From the NCBI GenBank assembly GCA_019192455.1, contig JAHCML010000006.1:72940-124602 (forward strand): a DNA stretch of 51,663 bases, in the 5' to 3' direction. Below, piece after piece: positions 16,491 through 25,574 of this stretch. A model generated the notes under the pieces. It saw only the letters and a list, made by a program, of their open reading frames with translations, was not told where the DNA came from and made no database searches. The position numbers and the translations under genes are program-made. This stretch comes from Alphaproteobacteria bacterium SS10 (GTDB lineage: Bacteria; Pseudomonadota; Alphaproteobacteria; TMED2). The first letter of the stretch is position 1. Each line of letters begins with the position of its first letter.

Positions 16491-17575
16491 GCGGCCGCCC
16501 CCGTAATCTCATCGATCTGATGGATCATGTCATAGGCCGTCTCAAGCGCGATTGGTCCGGTCAGCGCCAGTTCAAGCGACGCCTCACCACCTGCATCGGT
16601 TCGCTGCCCTTGCTGAAGCGCGATGATGCCCCAGCGGATAAGGGCCATAACCTCCCAATAGGGAACAAGATTAGGATCGATGCGGTGCGCCAGGCCAAGC
16701 TGCGCTGCCATCTCATCATAGCCAGCATAAAGTGCTTCACGACTGCCAAGACCACCTGCTTCCCGATCCCGGCGGCCAAAGCGCCAACAGCGGGCCATGA
16801 ACCAGCCCACATCTTCCATCGGCGCAGACCAGCTGGCGAACTCCCAATCCAGAATCGCAGAGAGTTGGGTGCCATCCACCAGATAGTTTCCGGTGCGGAA
16901 ATCAGCATGGACCAGGCAAGTCGGGGCATTCTCTGGCATATTCCGCTCAAGCCAGCGGAGCCCCCATTCAAGGGCTGGTTGCGGCTGATCAATCGCATCT
17001 AAGAAGCCACGGTAGAGAGTTAGGCGCGCGGCCAAGGCCGTGCTCGGTGGCACAGGCAAAAACTCCAGCCCTACCGCGAGTTCATGGTCCGGTGTGATCT
17101 GATGAAGCTTGGCCAATTCACCGCCCAGGCTGTGGACCAGTGCGTCGCCAGCATCACCGACGAGCTGGGGGTCACGAACCAGTTTGCGGCCCAGCGCTTC
17201 CCCCGCAACCTTGCCCATTAGGGCAAAGGGCTGGCCAATCACGCCACGATCAGCGCAACCTAGGACAGGCTCCGGCACGGTCACACCAGCTGCATGGGCA
17301 GCCTTTAAGACTTCAAATTCTTGTAATCGGTTGATGCTGACATCGACGGCAGACTGCGCATCGGTCCTGAGCACCAGATAGTGACTGCCAGGGTGTTCGC
17401 CGCCTGTCGCTTTAGCTTCAAACGCGATGTTCTGCTGGATCGCACCGCCACTCAGCGGCTCAATCCCTGATATCTCAACCCGAGTGGCGCCCCAGGCATC
17501 CACCAGATAGGCAGAGAGGGCCGCGCCCAGCCTGGCTGGGTCACGAAGCGTTTTGAATGCTTTATCGCCGCTCAT
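16487..17575 (-). CDS. APH-fold phosphotransferase (ACAD10/11-like kinase family)
   Basis: 362 residues from the ATG at 17575; a GTG at 17608 would add 11. Protein-kinase-like aminoglycoside-phosphotransferase fold: N-lobe 'IEPLSGGAIQQNIAFEA', catalytic loop 'CLVHADFRTGNYLVDG' (HxDxxxxN) and metal-binding 'LSAILDWEFASW' (DWE). Relatives fused to acyl-CoA dehydrogenases (ACAD10/11) phosphorylate 4-hydroxy-acyl-CoA during catabolism of hydroxylated fatty acids. A similar hydroxyacyl substrate is plausible here, but no dehydrogenase gene is adjacent. First gene of the kinase-DUF6285-TPP enzyme unit. No clear Shine-Dalgarno at either start. Confidence 0.83.
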   Translation of the reverse strand: MSGDKAFKTLRDPARLGAALSAYLVDAWGATRVEISGIEPLSGGAIQQNIAFEAKATGGEHPGSHYLVLRTDAQSAVDVSINRLQEFEVLKAAHAAGVTVPEPVLGCADRGVIGQPFALMGKVAGEALGRKLVRDPQLVGDAGDALVHSLGGELAKLHQITPDHELAVGLEFLPVPPSTALAARLTLYRGFLDAIDQPQPALEWGLRWLERNMPENAPTCLVHADFRTGNYLVDGTQLSAILDWEFASWSAPMEDVGWFMARCWRFGRRDREAGGLGSREALYAGYDEMAAQLGLAHRIDPNLVPYWEVMALIRWGIIALQQGQRTDAGGEASLELALTGPIALETAYDMIHQIDEITGAAA

Positions 17576-17722
17576 AAATCGCAATCGACAGTGTTTAGGG
17601 CCGGTCACCGCACTGGACAGTGCGAGTTCGTTATGGAACGTTACCGGCGATTTTTCCAGGGCTGCTATCGCCAGTGTGAGCGGTATCTTCTCATCGCGGC
17701 TCTGTTCCCCACCCTATAACCG

Positions 17723-18307
17723 ATGGTGTCGACCATGATCCGTTGCCCGTCTTTCATCTCAACCGCCGGGCTTTTTGCACGCCGGGCTGCAATTCTACTT
17801 GGGAGCTTGTTGATCCTCATGACCTCTACCGATGACGCCCAGGCCGTTGATCCTGAAAACACCCTGCTGCTCGATCTCAAAAGCGGCCAGGTGACGATCC
17901 AACTGCGCCCTGACCTGGCACCACGCCACGTTGACCGGATTAAAGAGCTGACCCGCCAGAACTTCTACAACGGTATCGTTTTCCACCGCGTCATTGATGG
18001 CTTCATGGCCCAGACTGGTGACCCAACCGGCACCGGCACTGGCGGCAGCGGCATCAAACTGCCGGCTGAATTCACCGACACCAACTTCGGTCGCGGTACG
18101 ATTGGCATGGCCCGTACCCAGGACCCAAATAGCGGCGATAGCCAATGGTTCATCTGCTTCAATAACTGCAGCTTCCTGAACGGTCAGTACACCGTTTGGG
18201 GCCAGGTTATTGACGGTATGGAGCATGTCGATGCCATCACCCGCGGCGAGCCGCCCGCGGATCCTGACGAGATCGTCAAACTGCAAGTTGCAGCCGACGC
18301 TGAGTAA
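17723..18307 (+). CDS. Periplasmic cyclophilin-type peptidyl-prolyl isomerase
   Basis: 194 residues. An N-terminal hydrophobic stretch, 'AAILLGSLLILMTS', ending around 'DDAQA', looks like a secretion signal with cleavage near residue 41. The mature domain is a cyclophilin: 'DLAPRHVDRIKELTRQNFYNG', the catalytic Arg and Phe in 'FHRVIDGFMAQTGDPTGTG', 'IGMARTQDPNSGDSQWFI' and 'LNGQYTVWGQVI'. It would catalyse cis-trans isomerisation of prolyl bonds in exported proteins. An internal ATG at codon 5 is an alternative start. A hairpin follows about 90 nt downstream. Confidence 0.92.
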   Translation: MVSTMIRCPSFISTAGLFARRAAILLGSLLILMTSTDDAQAVDPENTLLLDLKSGQVTIQLRPDLAPRHVDRIKELTRQNFYNGIVFHRVIDGFMAQTGDPTGTGTGGSGIKLPAEFTDTNFGRGTIGMARTQDPNSGDSQWFICFNNCSFLNGQYTVWGQVIDGMEHVDAITRGEPPADPDEIVKLQVAADAE

Positions 18308-18709
18308 CAGCTGAGAAGCAAGCCGAAGCGACCTCAGTTTTGATGTCGCATCGGTTTGTTTGCATACCAATGTTGCGAAAAAAGCGCACCCCGGGGCCGC
18401 CTACCTGAATGGTAAGGCGGCCTTGTTATGTCAGCTTGAATGTACGGCTTGAACTAGCTAACAACTTGGCGTTGTGCCGCCATAGCTGCGGGTTTCGCGC
18501 TTTTGCAGGCACCGCCAAGATGACCAACCAGCTAGCCATACGGCTGCGGTGTAGCGACAAAACCACGTCGCAGAAGCGCCACAGACCAAAGAGCCATAAG
18601 GCACAGGGCAAGTTGGACACTGCTTTTAACCGCCAAGAACGGCAAAAAAGAACACCGAGCCCGGATCGAGCATGAAGGGCCAACAGGTTTTGAAGGGGAG
18701 GCACGGCAA
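18308..18709. other. 402-nt intergenic region with terminator, before the DUF1302 operon
   Basis: Contains the cyclophilin terminator (18395-18428), then about 280 nt that must hold the promoter of the downstream operon. Frames open here on both strands are short, basic and unlike known proteins. An A-rich stretch (18640-18655) precedes the strong ribosome-binding site GAAGGGGAGG at about 18691-18700. I could not fix a -35/-10 pair. Confidence 0.6.
18395..18428 (+). terminator. Hairpin terminator after cyclophilin gene
   Basis: GGCCGCCT (18395-18402) pairs with AGGCGGCC (18415-18422), extended by ACC/GGT with one bulged A around the loop. It is followed by a short T-containing tract (TTGTT), so it is a moderate intrinsic terminator. 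Confidence 0.6.
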
Positions 18710-20608
18710 ATGCGCAAGCGCATGACCGAGACTTTATTCGACAGCACGGCTCTCAAGCCATGCACCTACGCTGCAGCACTCGCAACCGGCACGTTCCTGG
18801 CGATGACCGCTGTCACCCCAGCCCAGGCTGAATCGTTTACCTATTACGGTTACGACATCGCCTTCGACACGACGGTTACCGCTGGTAGCTTGTTCCGGGT
18901 TGAAGATCGCGATCCCGATCTGATCGGTGTTGCCAATGGCGGTAACTACCTGTCGATCAACGGTGACGACGGTAACCTCAACTACGATACCGGTCCGGTC
19001 TCCGTGGCACTTAGCGTGAACCACGAGCTTGAGATCCAGAAAGACAACTACGGTGCGTTCTTCCGCGTTGGCTATTTCTACGACTTCCTGAATGCCAATG
19101 AGGACAACACCCAATTCCGTGACCTCGATGACGATGCGATCAACCGCATTGGTCGCGATATTGATCTGTTCGATGCCTATATCGATGCCAGCTACGACAT
19201 CGAGGGCACCCTGGTTGATATCCGCCTTGGTAACCAGGTCCTGAACTGGGGTGAGAGCACGTTCATCCAGAACGGTATCAACGTCATTAACCCAATCGAC
19301 GTTAGCCGCCTGCGCGTTCCTGGCTCCCAGATCCGTGACGCCCTGACGCCAGTGCCGATCATCGACATTAATGTCGGCCTCACCGACAACTTCAGCATTG
19401 AAGGTTTCGCACAGTTCCTTTGGGAAGCGACCGAGCCAGAAGCGCTGGGTACCTTCTTCAGCACCACTGACATTGCGTCACCTGGTGCGAGCCAGGTCTT
19501 CCTCGGCTTCGGTAACCCGCTGGTTCCAGATATCGAGCAGTCAGTTGTGACGCCAGTGACCCCGCTGGGTTCACGCGCCACCCGAACCTCAGACAACAAC
19601 CCATCTGACCTTGGTCAGTTTGGTCTTGCCGCTCGTTACTTCTCACCTGAGTTGAACGACACTGAGTTCGGCCTCTACTACATCAACTATCACAGCCGCC
19701 TACCACTGATCAGCGCCAACACTGGCTCGATCACTGACCTGCTTGGCGTGACCGCTGATAACTATGCCGATGGCACCCAGTACTTCCTGGAGTATCCAGA
19801 GGATATCTCACTCTTCGGTGCGAGCTTTAACACCACCCTGGACCGCCTTGGTCTTCGTGGCCTGTCCCTGCAGGGTGAATACTCCCTGAAAATCGATCAG
19901 CCGCTGCAGGTCGATGACGTGGAACTGCTCCAGGCAGCGGTTGCCCCAGGTGCCGTTGCTGGTGCTTGCTCCGCTGACCCAACTTCAGCGTCTTGTCAGG
20001 ACACGATTGCCGCGTTCAACACCAACCAGATCATCAGCGATCTTGGTGGTATTAGCCTCGGCAACTTCCAAGACTTCTTCGATCAAGACATCTCTGGTTT
20101 CCGTAACTTCGATGTCTCGCAAGCTCAGATCACTGCAACCCAGCTGTTTGGCCCCAACCTTGGTGCTAACCAGGTGGTCCTGCTTGGTGAGGCTGGCTTC
20201 ACCTACATCCACGACTTCCCATCTGCTGGTGAACTTCGTTTTGAGGGTCCAGGCACGGTTGTCGGCGGTAACCCAGTGCTCGCTGGCCCAGAGGGCTTCG
20301 TCACTGACGGCTTCGGCGACCAGTTCTCTTGGGGTTATGTCCTGGCAGCCCGCGCTGACTACCTGAACGCAATTGGCCCGGTGAATATCTCACCGACCAT
20401 GTCGTTCTCTCACAACGTTGGCGGTACCACGCCAGCCCCACTTGGTAACTTCGTTGAAGACCGGATGGCTGTGAGCGTTGGCTTCACTGCCACCTACCAA
20501 AACCAGCTCGCTTTCTCAGCGCAGTACACGAACTTCTTCGGCGGTGGGGATCAAAACCTGCTTCGTGACCGTGATTTCGTCTCTGTCTCACTGAGTTATT
20601 CTTTCTAA
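18710..20608 (+). CDS. DUF1302 family outer-membrane protein
   Basis: 632 residues. A signal peptide ends near residue 40 ('MTAVTPAQA-ESFTYYGYD'). The mature protein is rich in alternating beta-strand pattern, Asn, Asp, Gly and aromatic residues, and ends in 'FVSVSLSYSF', an outer-membrane barrel C-terminus with terminal Phe. Segments such as 'IRLGNQVLNWGESTFIQNGINVINPIDVSRLR' identify DUF1302 (part of this is the family hallmark). In Pseudomonas and relatives DUF1302 and DUF1329 genes are adjacent and often near an MMPL transporter, as here. The strong ribosome-binding site GAAGGGGAGG and biased codon choice (proline mostly CCA) suggest an abundant protein. A pore for hydrophobic compounds is inferred, not shown. 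Confidence 0.88.
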   Translation: MRKRMTETLFDSTALKPCTYAAALATGTFLAMTAVTPAQAESFTYYGYDIAFDTTVTAGSLFRVEDRDPDLIGVANGGNYLSINGDDGNLNYDTGPVSVALSVNHELEIQKDNYGAFFRVGYFYDFLNANEDNTQFRDLDDDAINRIGRDIDLFDAYIDASYDIEGTLVDIRLGNQVLNWGESTFIQNGINVINPIDVSRLRVPGSQIRDALTPVPIIDINVGLTDNFSIEGFAQFLWEATEPEALGTFFSTTDIASPGASQVFLGFGNPLVPDIEQSVVTPVTPLGSRATRTSDNNPSDLGQFGLAARYFSPELNDTEFGLYYINYHSRLPLISANTGSITDLLGVTADNYADGTQYFLEYPEDISLFGASFNTTLDRLGLRGLSLQGEYSLKIDQPLQVDDVELLQAAVAPGAVAGACSADPTSASCQDTIAAFNTNQIISDLGGISLGNFQDFFDQDISGFRNFDVSQAQITATQLFGPNLGANQVVLLGEAGFTYIHDFPSAGELRFEGPGTVVGGNPVLAGPEGFVTDGFGDQFSWGYVLAARADYLNAIGPVNISPTMSFSHNVGGTTPAPLGNFVEDRMAVSVGFTATYQNQLAFSAQYTNFFGGGDQNLLRDRDFVSVSLSYSF

Positions 20609-20643
20609 CGGCTGATTATTGCCGTATACGTCAACGAGTTAAG

Positions 20644-20671
20644 CCGGCAGGGGTGATCAACACCCCGCCGG
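20644..20671 (+). terminator. Intercistronic hairpin between DUF1302 and DUF1329 genes
   Basis: CCGGCaGGGGTG (20644-20655) pairs with CACCCCGCCGG (20661-20671) with one bulged A and a 5-nt loop: a strong stem of 11 bp. It is followed by TCTTGTCATTATT, a weak U-tract. Between two genes of one operon it probably acts as a partial terminator or protects the upstream mRNA, giving more DUF1302 than downstream products. Confidence 0.55.
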
Positions 20672-20753
20672 TCTTGTCATTATTAAGTTGGTCTAAAACC
20701 GATCAACGGGGTGCAAAACAGCCCCTGCTAAAACGCCTCTGGGAGGGAAATAT

Positions 20754-22121
20754 ATGATTCGGCGCAGCCTTTTGACCGCTGCTGTGGCACTGAGTGTCGG
20801 CTTCAGCTTTGGTCTTCCAACCAATTTCGCCAATGCTGACGGCCATAGCTTCAGCGATTCCGATCTCGGTGGTGCACTGACCCCAGTTGGCGCGATCCGC
20901 GCAGGCAATGAGGACGGATCGATCCCTGAGTGGACCGGCGGCGTCACTGAGCCACCAGTCGACTACTCCGCTGGCGGCCACCACACCTTCCCATTTGAGA
21001 AGGGTGAGCCACTCTTCACCATCACCGGTAGCAATGCTGACCAGTATCGTGACCTCCTCACCGAGGGCCACTATCAGATGCTGCAGCAGTATCCATCCTA
21101 CAGCATGCCTGTTTATGAGACCCACCGTACGGCGGCTTTCCCACAGCGCATCTATGACGAAACCATGGCCAATGCGGCACGCGGTCAGCTGTCCGAAGAT
21201 GGTAACGGTGTTCTTGGCGCCAAAGAGGGCTTCCCGTTCCCAGTGCCAGAGACTGGCCTAGAGGTTATTTGGAACCACCTGCTGCGCTTCCGTGGCGTCG
21301 CGTTTGAGCGCCGTGTTGGTCAGGCCAACCCGACCGCTGGTGGCGACTACACGATGGTTTTCATTGAGGAACAAACCTTCCTGCCATACTCGCAACCAGG
21401 CGGTAATGGCGGCGATAACATCCTCGCATACTTCCAACAGTTCGTTGTGGAGCCTGCCCGCCTCGCCGGTGAGGTTCTGCTGGTTCACGAGACCCTGAAC
21501 CAGGTTGCCGTGCCACGCCAGGCTTGGACCTATAACCCAGGTCAGCGTCGTGTGCGTCGCGCGCCAAACGTTGCGTATGACAATCCAGGGACGGCGGCTG
21601 ATGGCCTGCGTACCACGGATAACTTCGACATGTTCTCCGGTGCGCCAGACCGCTATCAGTGGGAGCTGGTTGGCCGCAAAGAAATGATCGTGCCGTACAA
21701 CGCTTACGCGCTGCACGCTCCAGGTGTCGACTATGATGAGATCATCAAAGCTGGCCACCTGAACCCAGACTACCTGCGCTATGAAAAGCACCGGGTTTGG
21801 GTTGTCGAGGCCACCCTGAAAGACGGCATCTCCAATATCTATTCCCGTCGTACCTTCTATATCGATGAGGATAGCTGGAACATCGTCTCAATCGACCACT
21901 ATGACAGCCGCGGTGACTACTGGCGCCTGTCTGAGAGCCATGGCCTGAACTATTATGATGTCCCGGTTTACTACAACACCGTCGACATCGTTCATGACCT
22001 GCAATCTGGTCGTTACACCGCCATTGGTTTCAACAACAATGAGTGGATGATCCGTTACGGTCAGGACTACAGCCGCCGTAACTTCACACCAGAACAGCTG
22101 CGCCGCTCGGTTCGTCGATAA
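20754..22121 (+). CDS. DUF1329 family periplasmic protein
   Basis: 455 residues. Signal peptide 'RRSLLTAAVALSVGFSFGL', with cleavage near 'NFANA-DG' at about residue 28. The mature start 'GGALTPVGAIRAGNEDGSIP' followed by 'WTGG' is the DUF1329 hallmark. 'YNPGQRRVRRAPNVAYDNPG' and 'GRKEMIVPYNAY' are also typical. The family is often described as having a LolA/LolB-like fold, which would suit carrying a lipid across the periplasm between the MMPL transporter and the DUF1302 barrel; that role is inference. It has the ribosome-binding site GGGAGG 8 nt from the ATG. Codon use is strongly biased like its upstream neighbour. Confidence 0.88.
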   Translation: MIRRSLLTAAVALSVGFSFGLPTNFANADGHSFSDSDLGGALTPVGAIRAGNEDGSIPEWTGGVTEPPVDYSAGGHHTFPFEKGEPLFTITGSNADQYRDLLTEGHYQMLQQYPSYSMPVYETHRTAAFPQRIYDETMANAARGQLSEDGNGVLGAKEGFPFPVPETGLEVIWNHLLRFRGVAFERRVGQANPTAGGDYTMVFIEEQTFLPYSQPGGNGGDNILAYFQQFVVEPARLAGEVLLVHETLNQVAVPRQAWTYNPGQRRVRRAPNVAYDNPGTAADGLRTTDNFDMFSGAPDRYQWELVGRKEMIVPYNAYALHAPGVDYDEIIKAGHLNPDYLRYEKHRVWVVEATLKDGISNIYSRRTFYIDEDSWNIVSIDHYDSRGDYWRLSESHGLNYYDVPVYYNTVDIVHDLQSGRYTAIGFNNNEWMIRYGQDYSRRNFTPEQLRRSVRR

Positions 22122-22143
22122 CCACTTGATAAGGGGTTAATCG

Positions 22144-23208
22144 ATGACGCAGAGCTGGTTTAACCGGCAGTTAGATCGCGTTGTGATGGCCAGCCCGGAA
22201 ATCCCGGGCTGGCCATTGCGCCCTCTGGCGATCGCCTTATTGGCAACCGCGATGCCTGTGGCCGCATTGGCTGAAGGGCCCGTGCTTGAGCCCACACCGG
22301 TGCCAGCCTTAATCGCACCGCTAGCGGATCAAGTGACCGCCATTGATGCCCTATCGATCCAGAACGATGCCGGCGCTGAATTGATCGTCGCCGTTGGGGA
22401 TCGGGGCCAGATTCTAAGATCAAATGATTTAGGTGAGAGTTGGGAGCAATCTGTCAGCCCCGTCTCAACCTTGCTTAGTGCAATCGACCGCACACCCAGC
22501 GGCCGCCTGATCGCCGCCGGCCACGATGCCGTCATCCTTACGAGCGATGACGATGGCGCCAGCTGGCAGATCGTGTTCCGTCAGCCCGACTGGGAACAGC
22601 CGATCCTGGATGTCCACATGCTGGATGATGCCCAGGGGTTTGCCATCGGTGCCTATGGCTTGTTTCTAGAAACCAAAGATGGCGGCGAGAGCTGGGAACA
22701 ACGCTTCGTCTTCGATGGTGACAGCCATCTCTATGACAGCGTCCGCCTCCCCGATGATACGCTGATGATTGTCGGAGAGTTCGGCACAATCCTCCGTAGC
22801 CGCGATGTCGGCGAGAATTGGGAAGAGCTTGAGAGCACGCCTTATGGCGGCACCTTCTTCGGCATTCTGGCGCCGCCAGCAGCCGCCACGGACGAGCCCA
22901 TTCTAGCCTTCGGCCTCCAAGGCAATGTGTTTGCCACGAACGATCAGGGCGATAGTTGGGAGCGGGTCCCGACCGGTGTCAGCAATGGCTTCTATGGCGG
23001 TGTCTGGGCCGAGGGCCAGGCACCGATCCTAATCGGTCATGGCGGTATGCTGCTGTTTGATGATCAGCCAACAGCAGATTTTAATTGGCGCGCCGTTGTG
23101 CGTGAGGCGAGAAAGCCGCTGGCCGGTGGCCTGCCGCTTTCTGATGGCACCCTTCTTATCTATGGCGAGACCGGGCTTACCCGCCTCCCCGCCGATGGCG
23201 GCAGTTGA
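22144..23208 (+). CDS. Ycf48/BNR-repeat beta-propeller protein
   Basis: 354 residues with an N-terminal membrane/signal segment around residues 22-43 ('LRPLAIALLATAMPVAALAEG'). Five Asp-box/BNR repeats (S/T-x-D-x-G-x-S/N-W) are visible: 'SNDLGESWEQS', 'SDDDGASWQIV', 'TKDGGESWEQR', 'SRDVGENWEEL' and 'TNDQGDSWERV', giving a propeller related to the photosystem II assembly factor Ycf48/Hcf136. In non-photosynthetic bacteria such proteins accompany DUF1302/DUF1329/MMPL genes and presumably act as a periplasmic scaffold for that envelope complex. It starts 22 nt after the DUF1329 gene and ends 10 nt before the transporter ATG. Confidence 0.87.
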   Translation: MTQSWFNRQLDRVVMASPEIPGWPLRPLAIALLATAMPVAALAEGPVLEPTPVPALIAPLADQVTAIDALSIQNDAGAELIVAVGDRGQILRSNDLGESWEQSVSPVSTLLSAIDRTPSGRLIAAGHDAVILTSDDDGASWQIVFRQPDWEQPILDVHMLDDAQGFAIGAYGLFLETKDGGESWEQRFVFDGDSHLYDSVRLPDDTLMIVGEFGTILRSRDVGENWEELESTPYGGTFFGILAPPAAATDEPILAFGLQGNVFATNDQGDSWERVPTGVSNGFYGGVWAEGQAPILIGHGGMLLFDDQPTADFNWRAVVREARKPLAGGLPLSDGTLLIYGETGLTRLPADGGS

Positions 23209-23218
23209 GGGGTAAGTG

Positions 23219-25573
23219 ATGACCAGCATGACTGACCGTATTCAGGCCTTCATCTTTAACCAGCGCCTCGCAATCCTGGCTTTGTTTGCCCTGCTAACCC
23301 TCGTCATGGGTTTTCAAGCAGCCCAGCTGCAGGTTGATGCCGGTTTTGAAAAGCGGCTGCCGATCACCCATAGCTATATGGATACCTTCCGGCAGTATCA
23401 GGAAGATTATGGCGGCGCGAACCGTATCCTCGTTTCGGTCCGTGCGGTCGATGGCGATATGTTCACGCCAGAGTTCTTCACCACGCTGCAGAAGGTGACA
23501 GACGAGGTCTACGCGATTGATGGCGTTGACCCTGCGCGTGTCACCTCGATCTTCACGCCAAATGTCCGGTTTATTGAGCTGATCGAAGACGGTTTTGCCG
23601 GCGGTAACGTCATCCCTGCCGACTTCCAGCCAACCCAAGAGTTCCTGGATATCGTTCGGGAAAACATCCTGAAGTCAGGTCAGGTAGGCCGCCTAGTCTC
23701 CAACGATTTCACAGCGGCCATCGTCAGCGCCAACCTGGTTGATCGCGACCCACGAACGGGTGAAGCCCTAGATTACATCGCGGTGGGCAAGTCACTTGAG
23801 GCACAGATCCGCGACCAGTTCCAGACCGATGACATTCAGATCGATATCATCGGCTACGCCAAGGTTGTGGCGGATATCGCCGAGGGGGCCCTCGGCGTTG
23901 CCTTCTTCTTTATGATCGCCTTTATGATCACGGCCGTGCTGGTCTATGGCTACTGTAAGTCGTCACGGATCACCCTGCTGCCCCTGATCTGCTCCCTCGC
24001 CGCTGTTGTTTGGCAACTTGGGCTGCTTGCCAGCTTTGGCTACGGCATCGATCCGCTGTCCATCCTGGTCCCATTCTTGGTCTTCGCTATCGGCGTCAGC
24101 CATGGCGTGCAGATGATCAATGCTACCGGTGCGGAGATTATGGAGGGTGCCGATGAGATGACCGCGGCGCAGAACTCTTTCCGCCGCCTACTGATCCCCG
24201 GTGCCGTTGCCCTGCTTAGCGATACGATTGGCTTCTTAACCATTCTGTTGATCGATATTCCGATGATTAAAGAGCTGGCGATCGCCGCCAGTATCGGTGT
24301 CGCCGTTATCATCATCACCAACCTGCTGATCCTGCCGTTGCTTCTCTCCTACATGCGGCGCGGCAAGTCTTACGTCGCAAAGGTGGAGAAGGCCGCAAAA
24401 TGGAAACAGCCGGTTTGGAAGGCGCTCTCATGCCTGGCGACACGTAAGGTTGGCCTTATTGTTGTCGGCGTGGCTGCGGTTGTCTTTGTACTCGGTTGGC
24501 AGGGTAGCCAGGCTCTTAAAATTGGTGACCTGCAGGCCGGCGTGCCTGAACTGCGCCCCGATAGCCGCTACAACCAGGACACCCGTGACATCATCGAACG
24601 CTATGCCATCGGCGTGAACCTGCTGCAGGTGATCGTTGAGGCGCCCGAGAATGGCTGCATCGATTACGGTGTGATGAGTGCGCTGGACCGCTTTGAATGG
24701 TCGATCCGTAATACAGAGGGCGTGCAGTCCACCATCTCCCTCGCTGGCGTGATGAAGACCGTCAATGCCGGTTGGAATGAGGGGCACCCAGCCTGGCAGG
24801 TACTGTCCCGAAACAGCCAGGTCCTGGTCCGCGCTGTCCGCCCCGTTGAAACCTCGACGGGCCTGCTGAACGCAGAATGCTCAGTGATGCCGGTGCTGAT
24901 CTTCACCGAGGATACCCGCGCCGTCACCATCGACCGGATCATTGATGCGATTGATGCCTATATCGATGAGCACCCAGATGACCCGCTGACCTACCGGCTA
25001 GCGACCGGCAATGTTGGTGTGACCGCGTCGGTTAATGATGTAGTTGAAGCGGCCCAAGGCCCAATCCTGCTTTACGTCTATATCGCGATTATCGCGCTTT
25101 GCCTGGTCATGTTCCGGTCGATCCGGGCCACACTGTGCACCGTGTTGCCGCTGACCTTGGTGTCGGTGCTTTGCTACACCCTGATGGCGCAGCTTGGTAT
25201 TGGTTTGAAGGTCTCGACCTTGCCTGTGGCAGCGCTCGGGGTTGGCATTGGGGTCGATTACGGGATCTATATCTTCTCCCGCCTCCTCTACCACATGCGT
25301 AATGGTGAGGCCTTGCGCCCAGCCTATGAGCATACGCTGCGTGAGACGGGCAGTGCGGTGATCTTCACCGGCCTTACCTTGGCCCTTGGTGTTATGACCT
25401 GGGTATTTAGCGACTTGCAATTCCAGGCCGATATGGGCTTGTTGCTGGCGTTTATGTTCTTGGTCAACATGATCGGCGCTATTGTTGTCCTGCCTGCCCT
25501 GGCTGCCCTGGTTTACCCACCAGAGGGCCTAGCCAAGAAGGCTGAAGCACCAACGGGCGCCGCAGCCGCTTAA
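23219..25573 (+). CDS. MMPL/RND family transporter
   Basis: 784 residues from the ATG at 23219, spaced 5-6 nt from GAGGGGT; an adjacent GTG at 23216 is less likely. It has two RND-type halves: a single helix near the N-terminus, a periplasmic domain, a cluster of about five helices (residues 222-385, including 'FLVFAIGVSHGVQMINA'), and a repeat of the same plan with 'VAALGVGIGVDYGIYIFSR'. This is the hydrophobe/lipid-exporter branch (MMPL, COG1033), not the multidrug AcrB type, and no membrane-fusion protein gene is nearby. By context it would move a hydrophobic substrate with DUF1329 and DUF1302 as periplasmic and outer-membrane partners. Direction is unproven. Confidence 0.9.
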   Translation: MTSMTDRIQAFIFNQRLAILALFALLTLVMGFQAAQLQVDAGFEKRLPITHSYMDTFRQYQEDYGGANRILVSVRAVDGDMFTPEFFTTLQKVTDEVYAIDGVDPARVTSIFTPNVRFIELIEDGFAGGNVIPADFQPTQEFLDIVRENILKSGQVGRLVSNDFTAAIVSANLVDRDPRTGEALDYIAVGKSLEAQIRDQFQTDDIQIDIIGYAKVVADIAEGALGVAFFFMIAFMITAVLVYGYCKSSRITLLPLICSLAAVVWQLGLLASFGYGIDPLSILVPFLVFAIGVSHGVQMINATGAEIMEGADEMTAAQNSFRRLLIPGAVALLSDTIGFLTILLIDIPMIKELAIAASIGVAVIIITNLLILPLLLSYMRRGKSYVAKVEKAAKWKQPVWKALSCLATRKVGLIVVGVAAVVFVLGWQGSQALKIGDLQAGVPELRPDSRYNQDTRDIIERYAIGVNLLQVIVEAPENGCIDYGVMSALDRFEWSIRNTEGVQSTISLAGVMKTVNAGWNEGHPAWQVLSRNSQVLVRAVRPVETSTGLLNAECSVMPVLIFTEDTRAVTIDRIIDAIDAYIDEHPDDPLTYRLATGNVGVTASVNDVVEAAQGPILLYVYIAIIALCLVMFRSIRATLCTVLPLTLVSVLCYTLMAQLGIGLKVSTLPVAALGVGIGVDYGIYIFSRLLYHMRNGEALRPAYEHTLRETGSAVIFTGLTLALGVMTWVFSDLQFQADMGLLLAFMFLVNMIGAIVVLPALAALVYPPEGLAKKAEAPTGAAAA

Positions 25574-25574
25574 C

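Noticed and set aside
17795-18370. 191-codon open frame opposite the cyclophilin gene
   Set aside because: Antisense to an unmistakable cyclophilin; it is a product of codon bias on the other strand.
18409-18675. 88-codon frame in the intergenic region before the DUF1302 gene
   Set aside because: It begins inside the terminator hairpin, is Arg/Lys/Gln-rich without structure, and has no ribosome-binding site.
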